Shown: positions 1 to 12,014 of the stretch, piece after piece
Numbering within the stretch: position 1 is the stretch's first letter
Layout: every line of letters starts with the position of its first letter
Assembly: GCA_933228895.1 (NCBI GenBank)
Contig: OW121847.1
Span: 78,843,656 to 78,907,655, forward strand
Source of the DNA: Platycnemis pennipes
Lineage: Eukaryota; Arthropoda; Insecta; Odonata; Platycnemididae
DNA: 64,000 nucleotides
Direction of reading: 5' to 3'
Made by a program: the position numbers and the translations under genes
Notes under the pieces: model-generated
Told to the model about the DNA's origin: nothing
The model's input: only the letters and a program-made list of their open reading frames with translations
Database searches by the model: none

Positions 1-2270
1 TATTAAACCTTAAAGAGGAAGCTCTCTCTTCTCCATGTATCTCAATGAATAAATAGTTTATTTCCTTGAATGTATCATAAATATTATTCGATTACAGTCA
101 TTATGTGTAATATGACCAGTGGATATTACATACGCCTGTCGAGATGAAAGGCTATTATATTATTAGGCAACAAATGTGGATTGCTGCGGTATAATTTCTC
201 GTTTTATAGCTATTAGGTTGGCATTTTTATCGCCATTCACTCTTACCTCTTTTACCCCCATTCACTTGCGTGTATTTTTTTAACATTAAACCAAGCATAG
301 CCTCTACTTTCATTCTCTGTTTGACAATTAACAAATTTTATCACTATTCCACAGCAAAAGTCACCTCTAGATAGTAGAAAAGAAATGGGTGCAGGGAGGC
401 GAAGAAAGAGAGACGAAATGAGAGATATTGACAGAGGGTTAAGAAAGAGAGAAGAGAAAGTCCTATTGCCACTCAATTTTCGACGCTGTGGCGTCTAATT
501 CTGTACGGAGACGTTTGTTTAGCAATTCAAATTACAAAAGAGCGCGTACTTTCACTACAATTCCATTCCCGACCCAAACCCCTCACAATCCAAACACGCG
601 CAGTAATTGATCGAGGATTAACATGGTAACTAGTCTATACGATGTTACTGCAGTTAATAAATGGCAGAAGAGTTGAATGGATAGCCGTTTAGGGCATTTA
701 TCTGAGCTACAAGACTATTTGCATGTAATAAACGTAGAGCGTTGAGTCAAATCGTTTTTGACGAAAAAACCCTAGTGTAGATATGTTACAGATATGATTT
801 ACCACCATATCTGCATAAGAAAAGAGAAAGAAAACGCAATTTTGATTGTTTTATTGTAGAACGGTGACCACTGTAGTCAGTTTGATCGCGTTGTCGCCTA
901 GAGAGCCAAATGTCAGGTGTTTTTTCTTACTAATAATTGTTTAACAATTTGAAATGGCATGAAGTCGGGCTAAAGATGAGAAAAATTGCAGTAGTGGACA
1001 GGTAACGTCATTGAATGTCGATATAACTCCAAAAGAAATTCCACACAATACATTCTTCTACTCTTGATAACTGAAGAGGTAAAATCGGTTGAGGTGAATA
1101 TTGAAAATAATATGGAATGCTAAAAATTTTAATTTATTTTTGAGCGACAAGATGAGAAAATTCAGAAAGGGTTTGAAGACATCTAACTGGCTGCGAAATA
1201 GCACCTGAGAACTGTCTGAAAATCTAAAAATGCTGACAAAGATATAAATCATCATCATTGAGTATTTTCAATAAAAAGCGACCTTGCGGAAAAATCGCTC
1301 GCACTGTCACAACAAACGGTTTCCTCTTCACAGTTCTCCCCCCGTCCCTCATCGCTAAGGAAATTTCCTTTTACTTAACGGAAAGGAGAACAGTGAAAGT
1401 GAAAAGAGGCCGGCATCGCCATCAAGGACAGAACGAGGAAAACCCCCTCACTCCTCTTATTCGCGAGCTGAGCGCTGAAAACGACCAAGTCTCTCCCCTC
1501 GCCATTACCGGTCGAAGTCTCCAATGCTCTCAAAGCTGATGCGGACTCGAGAAAAGTCGAGCGAGCGTTTAAAATCGCAAAGCGTAGTAAGCACGCTCGC
1601 CAGCGGGAACGAATGAGAAATGACCGTCGAGATTTTGGAGGAGGCGAGAGGGGCAGGGGGGATACGAGGATACATGGGTAGGGTTGCCAACTTTCCCGAT
1701 TTCTCAGGGAGTCTCTTTTGGAATCGGACAATAACTTAAAAAAATCCTCCTTCTCTCGGATTCGGGCGCTGCTCTCCCTTTTTCGCCGAACAACAAGGTC
1801 ATCCAACGGAATGCACATCGGATCAATAAAAAGCCAAGGGGTTGGTTTTTGATACGATAGCACGACATTCAGCAGAAGCCTTTGGTTTTTAGGCACTCAA
1901 ACGGCTAAGGTGATATCGCAACATCTAATCTAAGATCTTTATCCTAGGGTACAAACAATATCCATTCCCTGGTTAGAATTCAAACACGCAACATTTGGGT
2001 TATTGATCTGACTGCTGCTCACGGCTCTATTCTACAATGAACTAATTTCAAAGTTCTTCACAGGGGTGGTCTGAACGATCCTCTCAACATGAACCTGTCC
2101 ATCCACATATGCCTATTAAATCGACGAAATGCGATTTATTTTATTTTTATATCTCTACGTAGACCTTGATTTTTAGTGACCGATTTCTACATCACTGACT
2201 TTTCAGGCTCCGCGGAGTTATTCAATTGGGGACTTTTCGGGTTTCCTCTCGCGTTGGGTACTGTACCTTG
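1..2270. other. Non-coding, AT-rich flank with a GC-richer patch
   Basis: I see no credible gene here. The longest open frame (1375-1896, minus) lies in a locally GC-richer patch (about 1380-1800), has a low-complexity translation and matches no family I know. Around 1680-2100 there are short stretches resembling 18634-18826, so an old dispersed repeat may be present. The rest is AT-rich sequence with stops in all frames. Confidence 0.5.
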
Positions 2271-2271
2271 C

Positions 2272-2478
2272 AGACGGTTTCGCCAGCACTCCAGCGGGAT
2301 TATTCAGGTCCGAAAAACTTTGGACTAAAAGATATGATTTTAAAATCCCAAATCCTTTATTAGGCATATTAGAGTGGGTTGACTCAACTAATGGTGAGAG
2401 GATCGTACCGAACTTCTTCAGGTCTGATGTCCTTCGGAACTGAAGAAGCACACTGGAATGCTGGAGAAACTATCGTCC
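2272..2478. repeat. Inverted repeat with hammerhead-like cores in both arms
   Basis: Two arms of roughly 40 bp (2272-2312 and about 2434-2478) are imperfect reverse complements, with about three quarters of positions agreeing. Read outward, the right arm on plus has CTGAAGA at 2440-2446, a short self-complementary segment, then GAAAC at 2466-2470. The left arm on minus has CTGAATA, the same GCTGG block, then GAAAC followed by CGTC. The order CTGANGA, stem, GAAA is that of hammerhead ribozyme cores, which are known from Penelope-like retroelements. A complete stem III is not evident, so this is probably a decayed motif inside a repeat rather than an active ribozyme. Confidence 0.4.
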
Positions 2479-2589
2479 ATGAATTCCAACTAGAGGAGAA
2501 ACGGATTTCGTTCAAAGGTTAGATCTCCCGGGAGTCTTCCCTTGAGGAATAGACAACTCCCGGGATCAACTATTCAAGAGTTTTGCAAT

Positions 2590-3060
2590 CCTATTTGCGG
2601 GTGGGGTCCAGTCGAGGAGAAGGGGATGTGGGTGGGTTGATGCCAACAGCACGGCAGTGGGAGCGGTAGGGACTGCGGGAAAGCCGTGGGGAGCAAGTTA
2701 AATAATGACAGCACTCGTATTGAACAGGAGAGTACACCAGGACGTAAGAGAAGGAGGACTTTAGGCGAGAGATATTCCTTGCAGCTCGAGAGAAGTGGGA
2801 AAGGAATGGAGATGGGGGGGGGGGGGGGGGGGAGACTCTCGGCTTACTCATTGTCATATCAAGGTCACGGCTCCCGCTTGGTCCTCGAGTGCTCCGAAGA
2901 CCTCGTTCTGGACACCGACCTTGGATACAGGGGCATCCGAGAATACCCGAATCGATTTTGTACTGTCTCCTGCCAGATATGTGTTCGAATAATACATTCG
3001 GTATCCATCCCTTATCGACGCGCACACTTTTTGTGCTTCCCAAGAACGGTGGAGGTTTCA
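2590..3060. other. GC-rich non-coding patch with a 19-nt G run
   Basis: This locally GC-rich stretch is open in several frames on both strands, which is expected from composition. No domain is recognisable in any frame. It contains an uninterrupted run of 19 G on the plus strand (2814-2832), a likely quadruplex former and length-unstable mononucleotide tract. Confidence 0.5.
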
Positions 3061-3159
3061 AGGTTTACATCTCTCCATCAACATGCTTTCATCATTTTAA
3101 GTGCTTGCTTCCTTAATGATAATCATATGATATGTTTAGAAAAAAATGTTGAATGAAGT

Positions 3160-3260
3160 ATGCATGAAGTGTAACACAGGCCTGTTATTACAGCTAGTTC
3201 TATGACGATTAAAAATGAAATAGGTGTCGGGTTCAAATCCCGCCTCTGGCATGGATTATT
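3160..3260 (+). mobile_element. tRNA-derived SINE fragment
   Basis: A polymerase III B box (GGTTCAAATCC, 3230-3240) sits in the stem-like context CGGGTTCAAATCCCG, as in a tRNA T arm. It is followed by CCTCTGGCATGG. The SINE at 51.05 kb has a similar CCCGCGTCTGGTA after its B box, which suggests one family. The A box and tRNA-like 5' half are poorly preserved, so this is a truncated or diverged copy. A functional tRNA is unlikely because no acceptor stem closes. Confidence 0.45.
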
Positions 3261-3926
3261 TTGAATTCAATTCATCTTGACGATACAATACTAGTTACAT
3301 TGCTGTAGCATTCAATAGTCCTAATTTGTACTACTAATTTCACTAATTTGTATTACGAGCAAGCAATCAATTCCAGAAATTAAATATAGTACTGTCACGA
3401 GAAGGTGGTTATCACTCCATTATTGATGAAAAAGTTGCTAATCTCAAGGTGACCGGAATTTTATTTCGCCTCGATATTTTGACTATTCATGTTTCTCTTA
3501 TTCATAGACAAATAACCATGCCTGAAAATGCCCAGATTTGATATGTTGACATGGTGTTTTTCCGATCAAAAATTCAAAAACCCAAAATTGGCTACAATAG
3601 ATCACGAAAAAAAAACTTTTTCCAAGAATATGCTTTTATTTCTGCCTGCTGTAATTATTCGCTATTCATGGACTGATTCGGTAATGCAAATGAGCGTGTA
3701 CAATTTCAAAAACATATTTTTTTAAGGCATGACTGATGCCAATAGAAATTTTACATCCTTTGCTCTCTGTAACCACGACAGTATATAGCCTTCAGCCAGC
3801 CAAAAACCATCAAACCACCACCATTAAGAGGAAAAAAGGAAAATAAGTGATCTCAGTCATTTTCGCGAGCGTTAAAATATTTGTTGCACGCTGAATAGAG
3901 GTATTCGTCCTCGTACGATTCACGTG
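3261..3926. other. Non-coding, AT-rich
   Basis: Nothing recognisable was found. Short open frames are AT-rich chance frames with no domain signature. Confidence 0.5.
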
Positions 3927-4020
3927 AACAACTTAATTGGCCACATCATGAGACATGATGGCCTGATGAAGACAAACCTCGAGGGACAAGTGGACGGTAA
4001 GAATGGCAAAGGAAGGCACG
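3927..4020 (+). pseudogene. Non-LTR retrotransposon C-terminal relic
   Basis: The frame starting at 3927 reads NNLIGHIMRHDGLMKT and then a lysine/glycine-rich end (GKNGKGR). This LIGH(I)xRHD block followed by EGxVxGKxGxGR is the conserved C-terminal tail of many endonuclease-reverse transcriptase proteins of arthropod non-LTR retrotransposons. The same block is found in the relic at 55.4 kb (NNLIGHILRY, GKNGKGR), so both derive from one family. Only about 31 codons survive. Upstream and downstream sequence is not readable as protein, so the copy is dead. Confidence 0.7.
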
Positions 4021-7000
4021 CATATTATTTATAACTGTTAATATATCTTTTCATCATATAGCTTAAAGTTTTTCTTATACGCAAACCATGAAACAAAAAA
4101 TTATTAAAATGTCTTGGCATCGCACAAGTGTCACACCGCAAAGCATAGGTAGCAGTTATCGTCTATCTTTGATGTTTCGTGAGTGACAGATTTGAACAAT
4201 TTATAAATGAACGTTCATATATTACAGCTGGTATGCCATTATAGTTAATATTTTGGAATGTTTATATTTATGAAATTATGTATCAATCACAAAATACTTT
4301 TTACACAAACTCCTGTTATCAAAAAAGCTTTTTCACAAGGAAGGTTCAAACATTTCCTTAGTCTACAACTCCGGGCGAGTTCTTAAAGAAGTGATTAGCA
4401 TCTCCATTCCACATTTGGCTTCTCAATTATCACTCTTGTTTCGACCTGAAACTTAGAAAAAAAATATCATTCAAATCGTGACTCAGGAGTTCAGAAAACA
4501 CTCCCACGCACTCGAAAAATAACATCAGTACTGCAGAAAGTGCCACTTACGCGGTTGTTGCCAACTATTATAGCGTGAAGACGTGAAACTTGCATCGCAT
4601 AATGCTCCCGAGTCTGTGCCTGAAACTACTCTGTCATTCCTCATTTAATTATCAACAGAGTGAGCAAAAAAGAAGGAATGGAGATGACTTAGGCGTGCCG
4701 TCTTCCAAAATGACTTAAAATAATCGGTCTGCTCGCCGAAAGCTCTCGAAAATAATTAAAATAACAAGTGAATACGTTGAGAACGAAACGGAGACTGCTC
4801 TGGCTGGGGTAGACGGGTGAAGAAAGTTCAAGAGGGAGAAAAAAAGATACTTAATGAGGGCGGTGGAATGGGAAAGTGAGGAGAGTGAGTGAAAAGTTAA
4901 AGAAAAAAATGTCGGGGATCCAACAGTGGAAGGGGTAGGAAGAAAAAGAGCAGAGAGGAATAAAGGGGAAGTGGAAGCAGGAAAAACGGGGAGGGAGATA
5001 TTGACTGAATGGCGAGGAAAAAATTGATAAAAGGGAGGGTGTAATACGAAAAAAACAGGAGCGGGCCTTGTACGTTTTTTGCCAAAAATATCTCTCGAAT
5101 GGAACCATTCACTCTAAAAATGCACGCATTGAAAAGACAGCCCGGGAGAAAAACATTCAGGCATCCATTTAGAACTTACACACCGTGACGAAATATAGCC
5201 AGCATCACTGCACAGCATCGAGTGAATTTCAGCCGATTCACTTGTTATTAGTTCCAGAAGCCAGAGTTTTGATCCCTCATTTTCAAAATCTATCTTCAAT
5301 AATCGCCATATGCGTACTATTAATTTAGTTGTAACCAAAGAAGAGCTATGAATGGATCTTCCTTTTTTCATTTCCCAATGGATCAGCCACGCAGTAAGGC
5401 CAGAGGAACTTGTAATTATTCATTTATCTGGTTGAACTAATAGAGATCATGCCTATTCAAACGCCGCCTAATGCCACTTCGACATAAACCATGCCTTTTT
5501 TTAATATTATCTGATATTTAATTTATTCAATTTTGCCTAAACTAGATTGTAACCGTCATCATTAAAATAAAAATTGCCTATTCCGAGTGGATGCTAAACA
5601 GATAATGGAGTAAATATGTAATTTTTCAATGCAGTTTGTGCGGTAATTGCTCAATATTCATTAAAAAGCATGGACTACCTTAAAATGGTTTCAACACAAA
5701 TATAATTTATTATAGTTTGAAATCGAAAAATGCGTTTTAAAAAATTTCATTTTTTATTGATCAGTTTTAATATTTTTCTCTTGGTTCAAGGTAATGATTG
5801 GTTTTATTCTTCCAAACTATATTAATTTTTAATTTTAAAAGTTGAACTGGATTCAAATTTTAGGTAATTAATATTTGAGATGTTTGTTGAAGTGATAAAC
5901 GACAATTTACACAATTATTTTCATTTTCCAGGACTATGAATTTGTTAAAATCAGCATCTTCCGGTCAAATTAGATTCAAAACATCATCGTGAATAAATTT
6001 CCAGATCTAGTACTCAAACTTAAACAGGTCTAAGAGAGTGTAATGAGTTTTAAAGCAAACTCGATCACAACATCTCTTTTTATCTTATATAGTCTTCCTC
6101 CTTGGCCCCGGATCGCAGATAATGGTATTATTAAGAAATTTCAAATGAATAAGCCCTCATGATTTCACTGAATAACATAATATATGAGGTGCTGAATTGC
6201 TTATTCCATCCAACTAGTCGTCTTTCAGCTTCGTCCTCTTGTCCTTCAATGAATGGAATAAGTAAAAACTCCTCTCCGCTGAGTAGTGCTAAAAAAATCC
6301 TCAAGACCTATAATTTCAGCTGCCGAGTTACTCAAATCAACGCCCTTAAAAAGTAAGAAAGGAGGGGAAAGAGCTGCAATTACGCAGGATCAAACCACTC
6401 TTGACTGTTCATTACAAGAATTCATGGTAAAAAATACGAAAAATGTGTTATCTTTAGATGATGTATAAATTACGAAGCAAGCAAGAAACGGAAATATCAA
6501 AGATAAAGTGTTACAGCATTGTAAATGAAAAAGTAAATCTTTCTTCTCAAGTTATAATAGCAACAAGGAACCATCTATATGAGTGCATTACGTAACACTA
6601 ATTTTCCCACTCCCAATTCACTGCCAATAACGCTCCGTAACATTCTCTAAGGATTCTGCTACCTAAATTACGAAGCAATTTCGATGAACCGTATCTTTTT
6701 TGTGAATAATTAAACACGAGTGCTTTATTAATCCCTCATATATTTTTCAAAGCTATTAAGTGAATTATTGAAGTTAATCGACATTTAATATTTGTGCAAA
6801 GGTTGAAGTTTTATAATCTTTCTTTTCAGCGTAATTGGAAGGGTAGACCCTCACCCTCCTTGTCGATAGTGCAGCGTAAAATTTGGTCCAACACTCTTCC
6901 CTTTCTTTTACCGTTACGTACTTACAGACAGTTACAGACACTAAAAAGAGTTCTCAAAAAACGGGACATCTCCGCAATTGGCGTAGGTGACGTGAGCTTA

Positions 7001-7611
7001 CTTAACGTTACCGTGTTGAGGGGAAGTAGCTCAAATAGAACGATGTTTCAGGACAAAATAATTTCGATCTTAACATAGGTACCCTCCGAAAGTCCTTCAA
7101 GCAGATTAAAAAATGAACACGAACAAAGCCGCTCCATAGTCATTCAAAATTAAACAATTACGGATATTATTGAGAAGTAATGTCGTTTCTTTACAAAAAG
7201 ACAATTATATTGAGAGAAATTTGTACCTTGAAATGAAAATACGAATAATCCATCCGCATGCATCAAAAGAATTCCACTTGATATTTATTTTTCAAGAGTA
7301 GGGGAGATGTAATAGTTTTCACTTAGCCTTGATAGAAAAAAGGTTTAATGATCTTTTATATTTGTGAAATATGTGCATAAATAAATAAATACCTTAGGCG
7401 TTTGCATATATAACTGATGCATTTCAATTAGCTCGGATAAAATTTGTTCCCGAGGACTTCAAAAGATAGCTCATGAAAAAATGTTTACACTTTTACTTTT
7501 ACCATCAAGAGATTCATATCATAACTTTTTTATATTATATTTTTGCGCATTATTTTGCATATTTTCAACACCCAAACATGTACTGAATTTGACGCATAAT
7601 TTTCTGTTAAT
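4021..7611. other. Non-coding, AT-rich; includes a polypurine tract
   Basis: No gene was recognised. About 4850-5060 is strongly purine-rich on plus (G/A runs such as GGGGAAGTGGAAGCAGG), and the minus-strand frames there are composition artefacts. The remainder is AT-rich with no repeats I could identify by eye. Confidence 0.45.
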
Positions 7612-7690
7612 TCTGAGACTCAAACCCACGCTCTCGGTATAGCAGCTAAAAATATGCTAAGCAGCTTATATGCCAACACACTAACTAAAT
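7612..7690 (-). mobile_element. tRNA-like SINE head (fragment)
   Basis: On the minus strand the segment reads like a tRNA: an A-box-like TTAGTTAGTGTGTTGG near 7685, an anticodon-arm-like middle, and a B box GGTTTGAGTCTC-type sequence at about 7615-7627. No closing acceptor stem is visible and the downstream sequence is not clearly SINE body. I call it a decayed tRNA-derived SINE head rather than a tRNA gene. Confidence 0.4.
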
Positions 7691-10600
7691 TTACTTTGAG
7701 ACTTTCAGAAATGAACTATACATAATTAAATAATGTAGAAACTACGAGAAGATAAGCACGATTGCAAAATCATAGAAAACAAATCACTTTCGTGTAATTC
7801 ATTTTGTCTCTAGTCTGTGGAGAGATTTTCAGCGCAAATACCGATAGTGCCTAAATTAAATATCTAAATGTTTCAGCGAAGTCAAGAGGAAAAAACATTT
7901 ACGGCACGATAACTTAGTGGAGAGGACTGGTTGATGAGAAATTAATCGGTAAAAAGGTTGAGAGAAAATAACTCCTCTCATCATCATATATTAGAGACCA
8001 CAATAAAAAAAGACAAATCTGTCACGCAAATAACAACCAGATTACTTAACATGATAGCTCATTTTATGGCCATGTCTGGCAGTGATAAAAGCGCTATAAA
8101 TTATCGCACTAGCCATCTGTCCCAAATATTCTACGCGATGCTAAAAGATAAGGCTTCCTGCTTCGATTATTCAGGCGTATATTTTACTTCTGGAGTATCT
8201 CTGGTTTCTTGCGTCCTTTTCGGACCAAAACAGGCCACGATTGCCCCCCCGCCCCCCCCACCCCCCGTCATGCTGTTTTCTTCACGCAGAAACGGGGTTT
8301 ACTTAACCCTCATTCCCCAGGAAGAACTCCTCTAGATTGGGAGGTGGTTACGTACTAACACTCCCTTTAAATTCATTATCCCAGGAAATAAGGTCTCAGC
8401 ATTTTAAAGTTATATCGAGACAAATAAGTTCATAGCTAACCAAACTGTCCACATTTCAAACTGCATTGAAACCATATGCAATACACATAAAAATGAATTT
8501 TAAAATATTCAAACTAGAAATATCAAGTGCACAAGCAAACAAATAACAGGAACCTTTATTCGAAACGCATTTTAAATATTTCCGTGAAAATGTGAATTCA
8601 TTCAAAATGGATATATCCTGTTGAGTTCGACAAATGAAATACTTGTATGAATTTTTCCTAACATTCTTCGAACTGTGCTTGTGCTGTGGCATCATTGTGA
8701 GAAGAAGTGATTTAAATATGGATTACAATCTCTGTTAAATAAGAAGAGCGATTCGTGATAACTAAACCAGAAAGACGTGGAAAACGCAGTTGGAAAATAC
8801 CTAGATTATTCAATGGACAAATAAAGTAAATGAAAACATTCAGTCGAGTGAACGTGCGGCTCAAAATAAATCAGGAATGTAGAAAAACATAATTTCGTTA
8901 GGATGCGCTTTCTAAAATACATTTTTAAACATTTCTGATCCACGCAAACACTAACCAAATGCATTATAATTCTATTTATTTGAGCGCGGGTATAACCGTT
9001 CGGTTATAGCCGCTTGCGTTCTCATCATCGACCCCGTTATACCGTTATACAAAACAGGTGATGCACTCGAGTGTTATGGGTGCACGGTAAACTGAAAAGT
9101 TGGATGCTTCCTTCGTGGAAGAGCGTGCGTAGGACGGGAAGAGCGAGATAAAGTGTCAATGCTTGTTTAGCGCTCAAAGCTGTGCAAGCGCAACAAAACT
9201 TGAGGGTTCCTAGAGCATTTTAAGCTATGGTGAAGGTGGGCACAAGAAAGCGTCTTCTTAAGACACATGCCGCACGTCTTTGTTGGACTTGAGAGGGCGT
9301 GGATTGCGACGGAGGGAAGGGCAAGAAGAGAATTGAAGTGGATCGGAATAAAAGGGAAGGAAAACTCGACAAATCAGGGACAATATTCCATCAGAAGGGA
9401 TGATATATACAGGTATTTTTAAATTGGAGTTCCATTTTCTCTTCGAATTGATTTTTACACAAAGTATGGAAACGTCCTTTATCTCTCCCTCTCCATCCAT
9501 AGCACGATCCGTGAGCCTCCTCGTATCTCTTTGAAATCCGCGTTCCTTTTCATCTTTCGACTCGCGGCTAACGTAATTGTAACTTGAGGTCCCTTTGGTC
9601 CCTCGAGCATCGAGCTGCCGTTTCAGATATGCATTAGGTTCGAAATTTAAGGACGTGGACAAGTATCTTAATTCAATCAAGGGAGATGATGAATATTCAT
9701 CCCAAATGGACATATTTATCCATTTTAGATGCATCAAACATATATTTAACCGTATGGGACAGTAAACTTCCCCGCAGTAAACGACCCTTATTAATAAAAA
9801 AACTGGTTTTTGATGTTAGATAATGCGATCATGAGAAAGAGACAGATTAGGACTATCGCTATTTTTTATTAGTCGTGTTAATAATAAGTGTGAAGCTGTT
9901 TCGTCTTCCAGCAAAAAGGATTTTTAAAACTTACACAAATTTTCTCCTGAATCATTTCAAATTATCATTATTATCATTTCATACAAATACATCTAGGTAC
10001 ACAAAGCACCTATTTGGATGAAATGAAATTAAGCCTTCCTATGAAGCGTTGTGATGCAAAAAAATAGTTGGAACATTCAATTCCCTTTCGAGAACATCCA
10101 CTGTGGTAGTAGCAATTATGAATAAATGAAATGCCTGAGTATAAATGCAAACATCAACAAAATTTTTTTCTTTCTAATATTCACAAACAAAATTCATTCA
10201 CCAAAGGGGGAAAAGTATTTAGAGAGTCATAAATTTGGAAGGTTTGAGATGGGAACATTAAAGATAGGATAGAAATTTCGTGAAGGTAAAGCTAGCGCAT
10301 AGTGAAAAGCAATACGGTTCATGCGCTGTCACAAAAAAGGCATTTAAATGCTCTGAACTGTCACATTATACTATAATATGGAAGGAACAGCTGTATTTCA
10401 AGGTATAATAGCAATAAAGGGACCATATGCACACCACAAAATTTTCATGAAATTTATATTAATCAATCGATTACGTTAACTTAAGTTTGAGGTGATTTGT
10501 CTACACGCGGCATTTAGTACGAGTATTTTTCAAAAAGGCTTTTAGTGGAAGCATTATGCATGATTTAAAAAATCATTAAATGATTTTTCATCGCCCTTAT

Positions 10601-11815
10601 CGACCGCAACGAGATTTATTCGTCAGATTCGAAATTCGGGGACATGACTGTGACTCACGGTGATAAAAAAATTTGGACCCTATTAATCGTCATATCAAAG
10701 AGTGATATGGAAATAACGAAGGTAATTTAGAGAGAGTTCGTGCGCGACATTCGCCAGTAAGAGGTTACGAGGGAGGGAGAGAGGATTGAAGAAAAAAAAT
10801 CACTCCGAGATTTGGTCGACGGAAGAGAGAGCGCGAATACCGTGCTAGAGGGCGTGCTGCAGCAGGACTAAAACGCAGCTGCGAATATGCATGAATTTGC
10901 CCTCAATTAGGCCTTCCTGGCTGGCTGAGCCGAGAGTTGAAATGCGGACGATGTCCGCAAAAGGAGTTCGCGTCTGCGGAAAAATTATCGACTGAATTAA
11001 GGACATTGAACGAGAGACGTCGAACATCTGAAACATTGGGTTAGATTGGTTAGTTTACTTTAAGAAGAAGTAGAAGAATAAATGTTTATTGCTCTTGGAC
11101 ATCATCGTCCGCTAGTAACATAAACAAAATATAGTAATTTGCAAGCTCAATTATTGCGTAATAGAGTAGTTTGCAAAAGCGGATGCATTTTTATATGAGA
11201 AAACAAACCAATTTTGCAAATTCATGGTGCAATTATATCATATTATATCCTTTCCAAGGCATTAAGTTGACGAAAAATCTTTTTTTTATACAAAATGAGG
11301 AGGAATCTTTTATGTCATCTGGAATACTATTCCATAGCCTTTGCTCAACAACAACAAAAATATTTGGCATGTGGCACTTCTATTTTGAGGAGTGATCAAA
11401 TAATTGGGAGCTATTCCGGTCGTTAAGTTATATTATTTTTCTCTGACAGGATAAAATTGCATCGTATACCCAGGTTGTTTATTCTTATAATGAGCATGCA
11501 AAAACGATCCAAGCAATTATTTTCTACTGGTTTTGACATACAGTCATGTAATGTTGGCAAAATACGGAGAAATATGATAATTTTTTTAGGTTAAAACCAA
11601 ACCTTACATACATATTTAATAGCCGTTGAAGATTTGCATTTTGGGGACCTTCTATTTAGACTTTCACACTTTCAGATGTGGATGTTGGTTCAAAGGGCCT
11701 CCGCGATAATTGGTTCTGTCAGGGAAGACGACAGATAAATAAGATCATAAGCGCCATTACAGATAGGAAAACTTAAGGTGCAGATGGAAACGAAAGAATG
11801 GTGGAGCGAAATCTG
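7691..11815. other. Non-coding, AT-rich; one C-rich run
   Basis: No gene is supported. At 8244-8266 there is a nearly pure C tract broken by single G and A bases, a possible i-motif/G-quadruplex site. The 159-codon minus frame at 9258-9737 has no recognisable domain and a low-complexity basic composition, so I do not call it. Confidence 0.45.
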
Positions 11816-12014
11816 GCGTTGACACCAGCACTATTAACAGAAGGTGCCAAGGGGTCCATATTTTAATATCCCATCCGACGGGAGGAGTACTGAAATAAAT
11901 AATCTCCACACGACAGCAGGGACCAATATACCAAAGAAAAATAGCCGAGATTCGAACTCGGACCATGATGATGGGAGGCCAGTATTATAGCTACCACACC
12001 AACCCATTCTCCAC
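11816..12014 (-). mobile_element. tRNA-derived SINE, minus strand
   Basis: Read on minus from about 12014, the element opens with an A-box-like GGGTTGGTGTGGTAGC, then a B box GAGTTCGAATCTC (about 11945-11958), then a body with the ATTTTTC block. Further down comes CCGTCGGATGGGATATTAAA (11861-11881). The same B box, ATTTTTC and GTCGGATGGGAC order occurs at 52.5 and 56.5 kb, so this is a genuine dispersed family with a shared 3' domain. It has diverged from the 56.5-kb copy and is probably inactive. Confidence 0.75.

Noticed and set aside
1375..1896. 173-codon minus frame
   Set aside because: No family resemblance, and it overlaps other open frames in a GC-richer patch.
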